Part shown: positions 24,802 to 33,786 of the stretch, piece by piece
Layout of the letters: the number at the start of each line of letters is the position of its first letter
Position numbering within the stretch: the first letter of the stretch is position 1
DNA from: Pseudomonas tolaasii NCPPB 2192
GTDB lineage: Bacteria; Pseudomonadota; Gammaproteobacteria; Pseudomonadales; Pseudomonadaceae
Length of the DNA stretch: 64,000 bases
Assembly (NCBI RefSeq): GCF_002813445.1
Contig: NZ_PHHD01000001.1
Location: forward strand, 1,674,001 to 1,738,000
Direction: 5' to 3'
Made by a program: the position numbers and the translations under genes
The notes under the pieces: generated by a model
Told to the model about the DNA's origin: nothing
Seen by the model: the letters and a program-made list of their open reading frames with translations, nothing else
The model's database searches: none

Positions 24802-25782
24802 ATGTCGATTGAAGTCCGTAATGTCAGCAAGAATTTCAACGCCTTCAAGGCCCTGAACAGCATCAATCTGGACATCCAGAGTGGCGAGCTGGTGGCGTTG
24901 CTGGGCCCGTCCGGCTGCGGCAAGACCACCTTGCTGCGCATCATCGCAGGTCTTGAAACCCCGGATGCCGGCAGCATTGTGTTCCACGGTGAAGACGTGT
25001 CCGGCCACGACGTGCGGGATCGCAACGTCGGGTTTGTGTTCCAGCACTACGCGCTGTTCCGCCACATGACGGTGTTCGATAACGTCGCCTTCGGCCTGCG
25101 CATGAAGCCGAAAAACCAGCGCCCGACCGAAAGCCAGATCGCCAGCAAAGTGCACGAGCTGCTGAACATGGTGCAGCTGGACTGGCTGTCGGATCGCTAC
25201 CCGGAACAACTCTCCGGCGGCCAGCGCCAGCGTATCGCCCTGGCCCGTGCCCTGGCGGTGGAGCCGAAAGTGCTGTTGCTCGACGAACCGTTTGGCGCCC
25301 TAGACGCCAAGGTACGTAAAGAATTGCGCCGCTGGCTGGCGCGCCTGCACGAAGACATCAACCTGACTTCCGTGTTCGTGACCCACGACCAGGAAGAGGC
25401 CATGGAAGTCGCCGACCGTATCGTGGTGATGAACAAGGGCGTGATCGAGCAGATCGGCTCACCGGGTGAAGTCTACGAAAACCCTGCCAGCGATTTTGTG
25501 TACCACTTCCTCGGCGACTCCAACCGCCTGCATTTGGGTGAAGACAAGCACGTGCTGTTCCGCCCCCATGAAGTGTCGTTGTCGCGCCACGAGCTGGAAG
25601 ACCACCACGCCGCTGAAGTGCGCGACATCCGCCCCTTGGGCGCGACCACCCGCGTGACGCTGAAAGTGGAAGGGCAGAGCGAGCTGATCGAAGCCGAAGT
25701 GGTGAAAGACCACGACAGCCTGACCGGTTTGGCCCGTGGCGAAACCTTGTTCTTCAAACCCAAGGTCTGGCAAAAAGCCTGA
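24802..25782 (+). CDS. cysA: Sulfate/thiosulfate ABC transporter ATPase CysA
   Basis: A 326-residue ATPase that drives CysTW. Walker A is GPSGCGKTT (about residues 36-44), the signature is LSGGQRQR, Walker B is LLLDEP and the H-loop is VTHDQEEA. The C-terminal 90 residues form a regulatory TOBE-like domain with FRPHEVSLSRH. It acts on the cytoplasmic face of the inner membrane. It is the last gene of the sulfate operon and a REP pair follows. Confidence 0.95.
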   Translation: MSIEVRNVSKNFNAFKALNSINLDIQSGELVALLGPSGCGKTTLLRIIAGLETPDAGSIVFHGEDVSGHDVRDRNVGFVFQHYALFRHMTVFDNVAFGLRMKPKNQRPTESQIASKVHELLNMVQLDWLSDRYPEQLSGGQRQRIALARALAVEPKVLLLDEPFGALDAKVRKELRRWLARLHEDINLTSVFVTHDQEEAMEVADRIVVMNKGVIEQIGSPGEVYENPASDFVYHFLGDSNRLHLGEDKHVLFRPHEVSLSRHELEDHHAAEVRDIRPLGATTRVTLKVEGQSELIEAEVVKDHDSLTGLARGETLFFKPKVWQKA

Positions 25783-25816
25783 GCACACCGCAATACCTCT
25801 GTGTGAGCCAGGCTTG

Positions 25817-25903
25817 TGTGGGAGCTGGCTTGCCTGCGATGGCATCACTGTGGTGTGACTGACATACCGAGGTGTTTGCATCGCAGGCAAGCCAGCTCCC
25901 ACA
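25817..25903. repeat. Inverted REP pair after cysA
   Basis: TGTGGGAGCTGGCTTGCCTGCGATGGCATCAC... is opposed by ...GCATCGCAGGCAAGCCAGCTCCCACA. It is almost the same sequence as the pair at 22946-23032, including the spacer GGTGTGACTGACATACCGAGGTGT, so the two are recent copies of one REPIN. It lies between convergent genes. Confidence 0.92.
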
Positions 25904-25904
25904 T

Positions 25905-26432
25905 TTAGATGTTGCCTGGCTTTAGGTCGCGGCGTTCTACAGGCCCCGACCGCTGCTCGATCTGCTGCTTCAAATCCCCGCGCAACCCCAGCAGAAACGC
26001 CAGTTCCGCCACCACGAACAACGGCCCGACGATCAGCCCCGACACGTCATCCACAAAGGCGGGCTTGCGGCCTTCGTAGTAGTGCCCGACAAACTGAATC
26101 ACCCAGCCCACCACAAACATCCCGACCCCGCTGCCGAGCCACACCGGTGTGCTTTGTGCGGCCAAGGCATGCCCGGCCCATACCGACAGGCCCATCAGCA
26201 CCGTCATCAGCACACCGAGCGCCACTTCCAGGCGCAGGTAAAACCACGCGGCAAACAGCGCGACAATCACCGCCGGAGAGATCCACAACCCGCCCACTGC
26301 CCATTCGGGACGCGACAGCAGCACGGCCACAGCCACGACAATCAGCGGGATGCCGATAAAATGGCTGGCGATATTGCGCGGGTCGCGGTGGTAGGCGGCG
26401 TATTGGCTGAGGTGGTCGACGAGGCTTTTCAT
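25905..26432 (-). CDS. DUF962/Mpo1-like membrane protein
   Basis: A 175-residue membrane protein; the ATG (CAT complement 26430-26432) follows GGAGGAACA. It starts with LSQYAAYHRDPRNIASHFIGIPL, the hallmark of the Mpo1/DUF962 family, in which conserved histidines are thought to hold iron. Four hydrophobic helices follow, with FVGHYYEGRKPAFVDD near the C-terminus. Yeast Mpo1 is a dioxygenase of 2-hydroxy fatty acids. The bacterial role is inferred to be lipid-related. Confidence 0.8.
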   Translation of the reverse strand: MKSLVDHLSQYAAYHRDPRNIASHFIGIPLIVVAVAVLLSRPEWAVGGLWISPAVIVALFAAWFYLRLEVALGVLMTVLMGLSVWAGHALAAQSTPVWLGSGVGMFVVGWVIQFVGHYYEGRKPAFVDDVSGLIVGPLFVVAELAFLLGLRGDLKQQIEQRSGPVERRDLKPGNI

Positions 26433-26515
26433 TGTTGTTCCTCCTGTAGGATGTTTGATCATGCCCTGTCAGCCTTTGCCTGACTGTCAGCTGGGCGACA
26501 ATCTTCGGAGTGCTC

Positions 26516-27202
26516 ATGGACACAGAGAAATGGCGTTCGCGACTGGCCACCGGTCACTGGTTCAGCCACCTGCCCGAGCCTTTTCAGCATAGCCTGCTGG
26601 CCCAGGCCCGGCTGCGGCAGCTCGCGGCGGGGCAATACCTGTTCAAGCGCGGCGACCCGCCTTGCGGTTTGTATGCGGTGCTCGACGGTACCCTGCGCAT
26701 CAGCGCGGTGAACGAGCAGGGCAAAGAGGCCATTCTGAGCCTGGTGGAATTACCCTACTGGTTCGGCGAAATCTGCCTGTTCGACGGCTTGCCACGTACC
26801 CACGACGCCTGCGCCGTCGGGCCGTGCACACTGCTGCAGGTGCCGCAGCAGGCGCTGCTGAAGATTCTCGATGAAACCCCGCAATACTGGCGCAACCTGG
26901 CGCTGTTGATGAGCCAGAAACTGCGCCTGAGTTTTATCGGCCTGGAACAGCTCAGCCTGATGCCCGCTCCAGTGCGCCTGGCCCACCGCTTGTTGATGAT
27001 CGTTGAAGGCTATGGCGACATCGAACATGCCCGCCGTGTGCTGCAACTGCCCCAGGAAGACCTGGCGGCGATGCTCAGCCTGTCGCGCCAGACCACCAAC
27101 GCGTTGCTCAAAGACCTGCAGGCGCAGGGCGTGGTGCGTTTGGGTTATGGCGAAATTGAAGTGCTGGATGTGCAGCGCCTTCGGGAGGTGGCGCACACCT
27201 GA
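26516..27202 (+). CDS. Crp/Fnr-family transcription regulator
   Basis: A 228-residue regulator with ATG 26516, or GTG 26510 two codons earlier. The cyclic-nucleotide-binding-like domain covers about residues 20-130 (GQYLFKRGDPPCGLYAVLDGTLRIS, given here only as GLYAVLDGTLRIS; WFGEICLFDGLPRTHDA). The C-terminal helix-turn-helix has LPQEDLAAMLSLSRQTTNALLKDL. There is no N-terminal Cys cluster, so it is not an Fnr-type iron-sulfur sensor. It is divergent from the DUF962 gene, which it may control. Confidence 0.85.
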   Translation: MDTEKWRSRLATGHWFSHLPEPFQHSLLAQARLRQLAAGQYLFKRGDPPCGLYAVLDGTLRISAVNEQGKEAILSLVELPYWFGEICLFDGLPRTHDACAVGPCTLLQVPQQALLKILDETPQYWRNLALLMSQKLRLSFIGLEQLSLMPAPVRLAHRLLMIVEGYGDIEHARRVLQLPQEDLAAMLSLSRQTTNALLKDLQAQGVVRLGYGEIEVLDVQRLREVAHT

Positions 27203-27208
27203 GTGGGC

Positions 27209-27282
27209 CTCATCGCGGGCAAGCCCGCTCCCACAGGGGCACGCATTCCAACTGTGGGAGCTGGCTTGCATGCGATGAGCCC
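27209..27282. repeat. REP pair between convergent regulator genes
   Basis: CATCGCGGGCAAGCCCGCTCCCACA is followed by TGTGGGAGCTGGCTTGCATGCGATG in the opposite orientation. The two units belong to slightly different REP variants. Confidence 0.85.
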
Positions 27283-27304
27283 CTGAAAATCACCAAAAAT
27301 CTCC

Positions 27305-28309
27305 CTACTGCAACCCATCCCGAAACTGCCCCGGCGTCAGCCCCGTCCAGCGCTTGAACGCGCGGTTGAAACTGCTGGTATCGGCAAACCCCAATAAATG
27401 ACTGATCTCTGCCAGGGAGCATTGCGGGTCCCGCAAGTGCAGCAGCGCCAGGTTTTCCCGGCATTCATTGAGCAGCGCATCAAACCGGCAGCCTTCATCC
27501 GCCAGATGGCGCTGCAAGCTGCGCAGGCTCAGGTGCAACGCCTGGGCAACCCGTTCGGCGCTCGGCTCGCCATCCGGCAATTGCGCTTCGATCACCCGGC
27601 GCACCTTGCGCTCCCAGGTCAGCGGTTGCAGCTGGGCGAGGGTGCGCTTGAGCACGGTTTCATTGTGCTCGGCGAGCTCCGGGTTGGCGTCGTCCAGATG
27701 GCTGTCGAAATCCTGGGCGGCGAACTCAAGGCGGTCCTCTTCGGCGCCAAAAAAAACCGGCGCGCGAAATACCGTGTGCCACGGCTTGGGATCTGTCGGC
27801 TCCGGTCTGCGCAGGTGCACCGCCAGCGGCGCGTATTCCCGGCCCAGCCGGTTGCGGCAGGTGCGCACGTAGATCGCCGCAAACGCATCGATGGCTTCGA
27901 ATGCCGGGGCCGGGCTGCCAGGCGGTTGCAGCAAGCGAAACCGATAGCGCTCGCCTTCGCAGCTAAGCTCCAGGGTCAGGGCGTCGCTGACCACCCGGTG
28001 GTAACGCACGATGCGCTCGAACACCTCGCGCAAGCTGCCGCTGGCCACCAGCGCGTAACCCAGCGCATGGAAGGTGGTGGGGCTGACAAACCGCGACACG
28101 CGCAAGCCAATGGCCGGGTCGCCGCTGGCCTGCACCGCCAGTTGCCACAGGCGCGTGGTCGCCGACAGCGGGTAGCGCGCGCTGGGGTCGTCCATCTGCT
28201 GCGGGTCGAGCCCGGCTTGCAGGCACAGCGCGGTGCTGTCGAGGCCCAGGGCATCGAGCTGTTTGCGCAGGGCGCGGGTCCAGCTGGCAAGGGACGTGGG
28301 TTCGGTCAT
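27305..28309 (-). CDS. AraC-family regulator with arabinose-binding-like N-terminal domain
   Basis: A 334-residue regulator. The N-terminal domain (about residues 20-210, beginning TRALRKQLDALGLDS) is of the type found in OruR/ArgR-like Pseudomonas AraC proteins. The C-terminal double helix-turn-helix (about 235-334) has RVAQALHLSLRSLQRHLADEG and SLAEISHLLGFADTSSFNRAFKRWTGLTPGQFR (the latter abbreviated by its GFADTSSFNRAFKRWTG signature). It is transcribed away from the desaturase gene, about 100 bases apart, and probably regulates it. Confidence 0.88.
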   Translation of the reverse strand: MTEPTSLASWTRALRKQLDALGLDSTALCLQAGLDPQQMDDPSARYPLSATTRLWQLAVQASGDPAIGLRVSRFVSPTTFHALGYALVASGSLREVFERIVRYHRVVSDALTLELSCEGERYRFRLLQPPGSPAPAFEAIDAFAAIYVRTCRNRLGREYAPLAVHLRRPEPTDPKPWHTVFRAPVFFGAEEDRLEFAAQDFDSHLDDANPELAEHNETVLKRTLAQLQPLTWERKVRRVIEAQLPDGEPSAERVAQALHLSLRSLQRHLADEGCRFDALLNECRENLALLHLRDPQCSLAEISHLLGFADTSSFNRAFKRWTGLTPGQFRDGLQ

Positions 28310-28410
28310 GACGATTGGCGCTTGCGGTCAACAGGTTGGCGCCCGGGGCTAGCGTCCTGCGCGATCGCATGGGGCAGGATGGGCGCATCGATAAGTCAGA
28401 GGATGGAAGC

Positions 28411-29490
28411 ATGGACGGTACTTCTGCAAGTCCCCAACAGATGAACGCACAACAGCGTTCGGCAAAAATCCGTGAAGTGGTACTCGCCGAAGGCGTGCGC
28501 CTGCGCCAGCGGCACCCCTGGCTGCTGCACCAGGACGCGCTGGGCGCGGGCATCCTGGCGTTTGCGCTGCTGGGCATGCTCGGCTCGGCCGCGCTCTACA
28601 TCACCGGCCACATGGCCTGGTGGGTGTGCCTGCTGCTCAACGCGTTCTTTGCCTCGCTGACCCACGAGCTGGAACACGACCTGATTCACAGCATGTATTT
28701 TCGCAAGCAGCGCGTGCCCCATAACCTGATGATGGGCCTGGTGTGGCTGGCGCGGCCCAGTACCATCAACCCGTGGATTCGCCGCCACCTGCACCTTAAC
28801 CACCACAAGGTCTCCGGCACCGAGACCGACATGGAAGAGCGTGCCATCACCAATGGCGAGCCCTGGGGTTTTGCGCGGCTGCTGATGGTGGGGGATAACG
28901 TGATGTCGGCGTTTATCCGCATGCTGCGCGCCAAAACCTGGAGCCACAAACTCAAGATCCTCAAGCGCTCGCTGTTGGTGTACGCACCCCTGGCGTTACT
29001 GCACTGGGGCGCGTGGTATGTGTTTCTGGGCTTTCACGCCGCGAACGGCATCGCCAGCCTGCTGGGTGCGCCCATCGCCTGGTCGGCCAGCACCTTGGAA
29101 GTGATGCAGGTCATCGACATCGCCGCCGTGGTGATCATCGGCCCCAATGTGCTGCGCACCTTTTGCCTGCACTTTGTCAGCTCCAACATGCATTACTACG
29201 GCGATGTGGAACCGGGCAACGTGATCCAGCAAACCCAGGTGCTCAACCCGTGGTGGATGTGGCCGTTGCAGGCGTTTTGCTTCAACTTCGGCAGCACCCA
29301 CGGCATCCATCATTTTGTAGTGAAAGAGCCGTTCTATATCCGCCAGATGACCGCCAGGGTGGCGCACAAGGTGATGGCCGAAATGGGTGTTCGCTTCAAT
29401 GATTTCGGGACGTTTGCGCGGGCCAACCGCCGCGAGCCGCAGGCCCGCGCAACCGCCGGGCTTAATCCGGCTGAAACGGCGATGCGCTGA
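28411..29490 (+). CDS. Fatty-acid desaturase family membrane protein
   Basis: A 359-residue membrane protein. ATG 28411 follows GAGGATGGAAGC. The di-iron histidine clusters are HELEHDLIH (about residues 87-95), HLHLNHHKVSG (about 125-135) and HGIHHFVV (about 306-313). Hydrophobic helices lie between them. The substrate is not predictable; alkyl or acyl oxidation is expected from the family. It is not closely similar to DesA at 18133-19317. The divergent AraC-type regulator suggests inducible expression. Its last 29 bases overlap the convergent atsA 3' end. Confidence 0.82.
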   Translation: MDGTSASPQQMNAQQRSAKIREVVLAEGVRLRQRHPWLLHQDALGAGILAFALLGMLGSAALYITGHMAWWVCLLLNAFFASLTHELEHDLIHSMYFRKQRVPHNLMMGLVWLARPSTINPWIRRHLHLNHHKVSGTETDMEERAITNGEPWGFARLLMVGDNVMSAFIRMLRAKTWSHKLKILKRSLLVYAPLALLHWGAWYVFLGFHAANGIASLLGAPIAWSASTLEVMQVIDIAAVVIIGPNVLRTFCLHFVSSNMHYYGDVEPGNVIQQTQVLNPWWMWPLQAFCFNFGSTHGIHHFVVKEPFYIRQMTARVAHKVMAEMGVRFNDFGTFARANRREPQARATAGLNPAETAMR

Positions 29491-31075
29491 GGATCACGCC
29501 GGTTTCCTCCACATATTGCTGCCAGTGGCCGATCAGGGTGGCGAGCTTGTCCGGGTGGCTCACGGCCAGGTCATGGATCTCGCCGGGGTCCTGGCCCAGG
29601 TCATACAGCTGCCAGGTCGCCGGGCCGACGGGGCCGGGGATGTACACGGCTTTCCACTGGCCCTGGCGAATGGCGCGGCGGCCGAACAGCTCCCAGCCGG
29701 TAACGGTGTGTTCGTCATGCACCTGCGCGGTTTCCCCGGATAGAAAGCCCAGCCACGACTTGCCACGCAACGGCGCCACCGGCTTGCCCCGCCATTGCTT
29801 GCCGGGATGGCGCACACCGGCCAGGTCCAGCAGGGTCGGCGTGATGTCCATCACCGTGCCAAACCCATGGCTGACGCGGCCCTTGAGCGGCAGCTGCGGG
29901 TAGTGCACCAGGGCCGGCACGCGAATGCCGCCTTCGGTGGTAAACGCCTTGAACAGCCGCGACGGCGCGGTCGCCACCTGAGCCCACGACGGGCCGTACC
30001 ATACGTAGGAATTGGCGCGGCCGATGTTCTCCAGGCGGTTGTCGTAGTGCTGGTTAAGGTAGGTCAGCAGTTCAGGGCCGAATTTGGGGAACGCCTCCAG
30101 CAACGCGCCTTCGGCACCGTTATCGGACATGAACACGATAAAGGTGTTGTCCAGTTGCCCCTGCTGGCGCAGGTACTCCACCACCCGGCCAATGTTCCAG
30201 TCCATGCGCTCGACCATCGCCGCATACACTTCCATGGCCCGCGCCGAGACCTGGCGTTGTTCGTCGGTAAGGGCCGCCCATTGGGTGTTCAACTCGATCA
30301 GCGGGTGAGGTTCCACGTCGGCATCGATCAGCCCCAATGCCTTGAGTTTTGCCAGACGCTCCAGGCGCAGCACTTCGGGGCCGGCGTCGTAGCGGCCACG
30401 GTATTTGTCGACGATTTCGACGGGCGCCTGCAGCGGCCAGTGCGGCGCGGAAAACGGCAGATAGGCGAAGAAAGGCCGCGCCTGATCGCGCTCCTTGAGG
30501 TACTGCAGCAGCTTGTCGCCAAAGGCATCGGAGGAATAGAAACCTTCGGGCAGTTGCTCGACGAATGTGTCGTCTTCGATGTACAGCGCGGGCGTGGACT
30601 TGAGCAGGCCAGGCGTGGTGTCGTCGTAGGTTGGTTCGAAACCATAATGGTTGGCCGCGCCGGGCAACAGCGAGAACGAACGCTCGAAACCCCGTGCGTG
30701 GGGCGCCAGCTCGGCGGTCAGGCCCAGGTGCCACTTGCCGCTCATCAAGGTCTGGTAACCGGCTTCGCGCAGCAACTCCGGCAGGGCCACGACGCTGTCG
30801 TTGAGGTAACCCTCGTAACCGGGTTTGCCGATCAACTCCGGCGTGAGCGCTTCAGCCATGGTGCCGATACCGGCGATATGGTGGTCGGTGCCGGTCAGCA
30901 GCATCGAACGGGTAGGCGAGCAAGTGGGCGCGGTGTGGAAGTCAGTCAGGCGCAAGCCGTTGAGCGCCAGGGCGTCGAGGTGCGGCGTGGAGATTTCCCC
31001 ACCAAACGCACCGAGGTCGGAGAAGCCCATGTCATCGGCCAGAATCACCAGGAAATTGGGACGTTGCGGCATCAA
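29462..31075 (-). CDS. atsA: Arylsulfatase
   Basis: A 537-residue formylglycine sulfatase that releases sulfate from aryl sulfate esters. The modification motif TCSPTR places the catalytic Cys at residue 52. LVILADDMGFSDLGAFGGE holds the N-terminal metal ligands (shown as ADDMGFSD). GKWHLG, SAPHWPLQ and MSDNGAEG carry further active-site residues. Length and sequence closely resemble P. aeruginosa AtsA. There is no signal peptide, so it is cytoplasmic and works on esters brought in by AtsRBC. It is the last gene of atsB-atsC-atsA, 12 bases after atsC. Confidence 0.95.
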   Translation of the reverse strand: MMPQRPNFLVILADDMGFSDLGAFGGEISTPHLDALALNGLRLTDFHTAPTCSPTRSMLLTGTDHHIAGIGTMAEALTPELIGKPGYEGYLNDSVVALPELLREAGYQTLMSGKWHLGLTAELAPHARGFERSFSLLPGAANHYGFEPTYDDTTPGLLKSTPALYIEDDTFVEQLPEGFYSSDAFGDKLLQYLKERDQARPFFAYLPFSAPHWPLQAPVEIVDKYRGRYDAGPEVLRLERLAKLKALGLIDADVEPHPLIELNTQWAALTDEQRQVSARAMEVYAAMVERMDWNIGRVVEYLRQQGQLDNTFIVFMSDNGAEGALLEAFPKFGPELLTYLNQHYDNRLENIGRANSYVWYGPSWAQVATAPSRLFKAFTTEGGIRVPALVHYPQLPLKGRVSHGFGTVMDITPTLLDLAGVRHPGKQWRGKPVAPLRGKSWLGFLSGETAQVHDEHTVTGWELFGRRAIRQGQWKAVYIPGPVGPATWQLYDLGQDPGEIHDLAVSHPDKLATLIGHWQQYVEETGVILSASPFQPD

Positions 31076-31087
31076 GATGTTCCTCAG

Positions 31088-31903
31088 TCAGCAGGCAATA
31101 AACGCCAGGGGCAGGTCGCGAATCTGTTCGCGCGCGGGCGGTTGGTAGTGGCCGTCGCTGATCAATTCGTGAAGCAGCTCTTCGCGCAGTTGGTGGAATT
31201 CAAAACTGCTGCGCTGGCGCGGATGGGGCAGGGCGATGTCCACCACCTGCTTGATCCGCCCGGGCCTTGGCTCCATCACCACCACGCGGTCGGCGAGGAA
31301 AATCGCCTCTTCCACATCGTGGGTGACCAGCACGGTGGTGATTTTCGCGCGGGTGCGAATCGCCAATAGCTCGTCCTGCATTTGCTGGCGGGTCAGGGCG
31401 TCGAGGGCGCCGAAGGGTTCATCCAGTAACAGGATGCGCGGGCTGGCCACCAGCCCTCGGGCGATAGCCACACGCTGGGCCATGCCGCCGGAGAGTTGAT
31501 GGGGGTAGGCGCGGGTGAAATCGGTGAGGCCCACCAGCTCGATGAAGTCGCTGATGCGCCGGCTGCGTTCGGCTTGTGTCAGTGGCTCGTTGACCAGGCC
31601 CAGGCCAATGTTTTCCGCCACGGTCAGCCAAGGGAACAAACGGTGTTCCTGAAACACAATGCCGCGCTCGCCGCCGATGCCGCTGACGGCCTTGCCGTCC
31701 ACCTGAATCTCGCCGCGAAACTGCGTGTCCAGCCCCACCAGCAAGCGCAGCAAGGTGGATTTGCCGCACCCGCTGGAGCCGACAATGGCGACGAATTCAC
31801 CCTCGGCAATCTCCAGGTTGAATTCGCGGATGGCTTCCAGTTCGAAGCCGTCGACATCGAAGCTCTTGCCCACATGGTTGAAACTGACGATAGGTGCGTT
31901 CAT
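31088..31903 (-). CDS. atsC: Sulfate-ester ABC transporter ATPase
   Basis: A 271-residue ATPase of the nitrate/sulfonate/taurine (SsuB/TauB) class. Walker A is GSSGCGKST (about residues 42-50), the Q-loop is VFQEHRLFPW, the signature is LSGGMAQR, Walker B is ILLLDEP and the H-loop is VTHDVEEA. It overlaps the permease gene by 4 bases (ATGA) and precedes atsA. It supplies energy for import of sulfate esters by AtsB with AtsR. The symbol follows P. putida/P. aeruginosa ats usage. Confidence 0.88.
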   Translation of the reverse strand: MNAPIVSFNHVGKSFDVDGFELEAIREFNLEIAEGEFVAIVGSSGCGKSTLLRLLVGLDTQFRGEIQVDGKAVSGIGGERGIVFQEHRLFPWLTVAENIGLGLVNEPLTQAERSRRISDFIELVGLTDFTRAYPHQLSGGMAQRVAIARGLVASPRILLLDEPFGALDALTRQQMQDELLAIRTRAKITTVLVTHDVEEAIFLADRVVVMEPRPGRIKQVVDIALPHPRQRSSFEFHQLREELLHELISDGHYQPPAREQIRDLPLAFIAC

Positions 31904-33498
31904 GCGTGTCTCCAGCGGGTGGCGCGGGTTTCGATGCGTTGGCCGATCAGGTTGAGGGTGGCGCCGGTGAGGCCGACCAGGAGCATGCCGCTCATGATCA
32001 AATCCATGCGCAGCAGCTGTTGGGCGCCGATCATCAGGCTGCCGATGCCGCCGTTGGACGGCATGAAGTATTCCGCGCCGATGGTGCCGAGCCAGGCGTA
32101 GATCAGGCTCAGGCGCAGGCCGGCGAAAATGCCGGCGGCGGCGCCCGGCAGGATCAGGCGACGCAGGCGCTGGAACAGGCTCAGGCGCAGCACTTGCGCC
32201 GCTTCACGCAGCTGCGGCGACAGGTTCAACACGCTGCGCTGGGTGGCGATAAACAGCGGAAAAAACGCCGCCAGGGCGATGAACACCCACTTGGCCAATT
32301 CACCCAGGCCAAACCAGGCGGTGAGCAATGGCACCCAGGCGAAGATCGCAATCTGGCGCAGCGCGGCGAGTGTCGGGCCCAGCACGCGTTCACTACGCCG
32401 TGACAGGCCCAGCCACAAGCCCATGGCAAACCCCAGGCTGCCGCCCAATACCAGGCCGCCTACCGTGCGTCCCAGGCTTTTGCCCAGCGCGCCGGACAGG
32501 CTGCCATCGGCTACGCCTGCGACGGTGGTGTGCAGCACCGCCCACGGGCTGACGAGAATGTTCGGGTCCACCCAACCCTGATGGGTCGCCAGCTGCCACA
32601 GCGCCAGTAACAGCAGCGGCAAAAGCCACGGTTGCAGGCGCTGCCAGCCTTCATAGCGGGGCCCGCGGCGAATCTGCGCCGTGGCCGGGTGTGGCCAGTG
32701 CACCCACTGGCGGTCCAGCCAGCCGATGCCGCGATCCATCACCACGCCCAGCACGCCGATGACCACGATGCACACGAACACGATATCGAGCATGAACAAC
32801 TGCCGCGCCCACACCATCAGGTAGCCGATGCCTTCGCTGGAGGCCAGCAGTTCCACCGCCAGCAATGAGGTCCAGCCGGCCGCGAGCGCCAGGCGCACAC
32901 CGGCCATGAAGGCGGGCAGGGCAGCGGGCAGGATCAGACGGCGGATCAACAGGTGCGTGGGCAGGCGCAATACGCGCGCGGCCTCACGCAGGTTGGGCTG
33001 GGCGTCGCGCACGCCCACCAGCGTATGCAGGGTGACGGGCACCACGATGGCCTTGACCAGCACCACCAGCTTCAGGGTTTCACCAATGCCGAAAAACACC
33101 ATGAACAACGGAATCCAGGCCAGGGTCGGCACCTGAGACAACGCGCTGAACGTCAGAAATATCAGGCGCTCGGCCCGTGCGCTGAAACCCAGCACTGCGC
33201 CGAGCACAGCCCCTGCGCCGATGCCCGCCAGCAAACCCCAGCACAACCGCTGCACGCTGATCGCCAAGTGGCTCCACAACTCGCCACCGGCCAATTCCAC
33301 CGCGCTACTCCAGACCAGGGAAGGCGGCGGCAGAATCTGTTCGCTCATCCAGTGATTGCGGCTGGCCAGCCACCACAGCCCGAACAGCGCGACCGGTAAC
33401 AGCCACGGCAATACACGTTCGCTCAATGCCGGCCAGCGCGGTGCGATGCCGTTGGACGGGGCCGCGAGAGGCAGGCTCAACAATGAAGTTCGGGCCAT
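31900..33498 (-). CDS. atsB: Double-length ABC permease for sulfate esters
   Basis: A 532-residue permease made of two fused BPD_transp domains, each with about five to six helices. Coupling loops are EAARVLRLPTHLLIRRLILP in the first half and EAAQVLRLSLFQRLRRLILP in the second (compare EAAxVLRL). A fused homologue of two half-permeases is the known AtsB architecture. It starts the minus-strand unit atsB-atsC-atsA, whose promoter must lie in the 288-base divergent region shared with atsR. Confidence 0.88.
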   Translation of the reverse strand: MARTSLLSLPLAAPSNGIAPRWPALSERVLPWLLPVALFGLWWLASRNHWMSEQILPPPSLVWSSAVELAGGELWSHLAISVQRLCWGLLAGIGAGAVLGAVLGFSARAERLIFLTFSALSQVPTLAWIPLFMVFFGIGETLKLVVLVKAIVVPVTLHTLVGVRDAQPNLREAARVLRLPTHLLIRRLILPAALPAFMAGVRLALAAGWTSLLAVELLASSEGIGYLMVWARQLFMLDIVFVCIVVIGVLGVVMDRGIGWLDRQWVHWPHPATAQIRRGPRYEGWQRLQPWLLPLLLLALWQLATHQGWVDPNILVSPWAVLHTTVAGVADGSLSGALGKSLGRTVGGLVLGGSLGFAMGLWLGLSRRSERVLGPTLAALRQIAIFAWVPLLTAWFGLGELAKWVFIALAAFFPLFIATQRSVLNLSPQLREAAQVLRLSLFQRLRRLILPGAAAGIFAGLRLSLIYAWLGTIGAEYFMPSNGGIGSLMIGAQQLLRMDLIMSGMLLVGLTGATLNLIGQRIETRATRWRHA

Positions 33499-33786
33499 GG
33501 AGGACCTCCGTTGTCGCCAAGGGCGTTATGTGATTTTGATCTTACAAAGACTTGATCAAGATGATTGAGGGATAAGAAAAATCATTTAAAGCCCCAGCCC
33601 TGCGCGCATCCAATGCATTCGGAGAATATTTTCGATGCTGTTCATGCATAGTCCCCTGCAGCCTGCGTTTCAGTGCTAATAGATCCAATAGTTATTAAAT
33701 TGTGAATTTATAGTATTTAAAGTTTTGATCAGTTTGTGCCTACTTTCGGCTCCCCAGGCGACCCTCGCCCACAAGGAGCTGCGCTT
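33499..33786. promoter_or_regulatory. Divergent atsB/atsR promoter region
   Basis: A 288-base AT-rich gap. The right part contains CCAATAGTTATTAAATTGTGAATTTATAGTATTTAAAG (about 33685-33722, named here by its ends CCAATAG and TTTAAAG), and the left part contains CTTGATCAAGATGATTGAGGG. A sulfur-limitation activator (CysB or an SftR-type LysR protein) probably binds here. No gene is seen. Confidence 0.5.
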
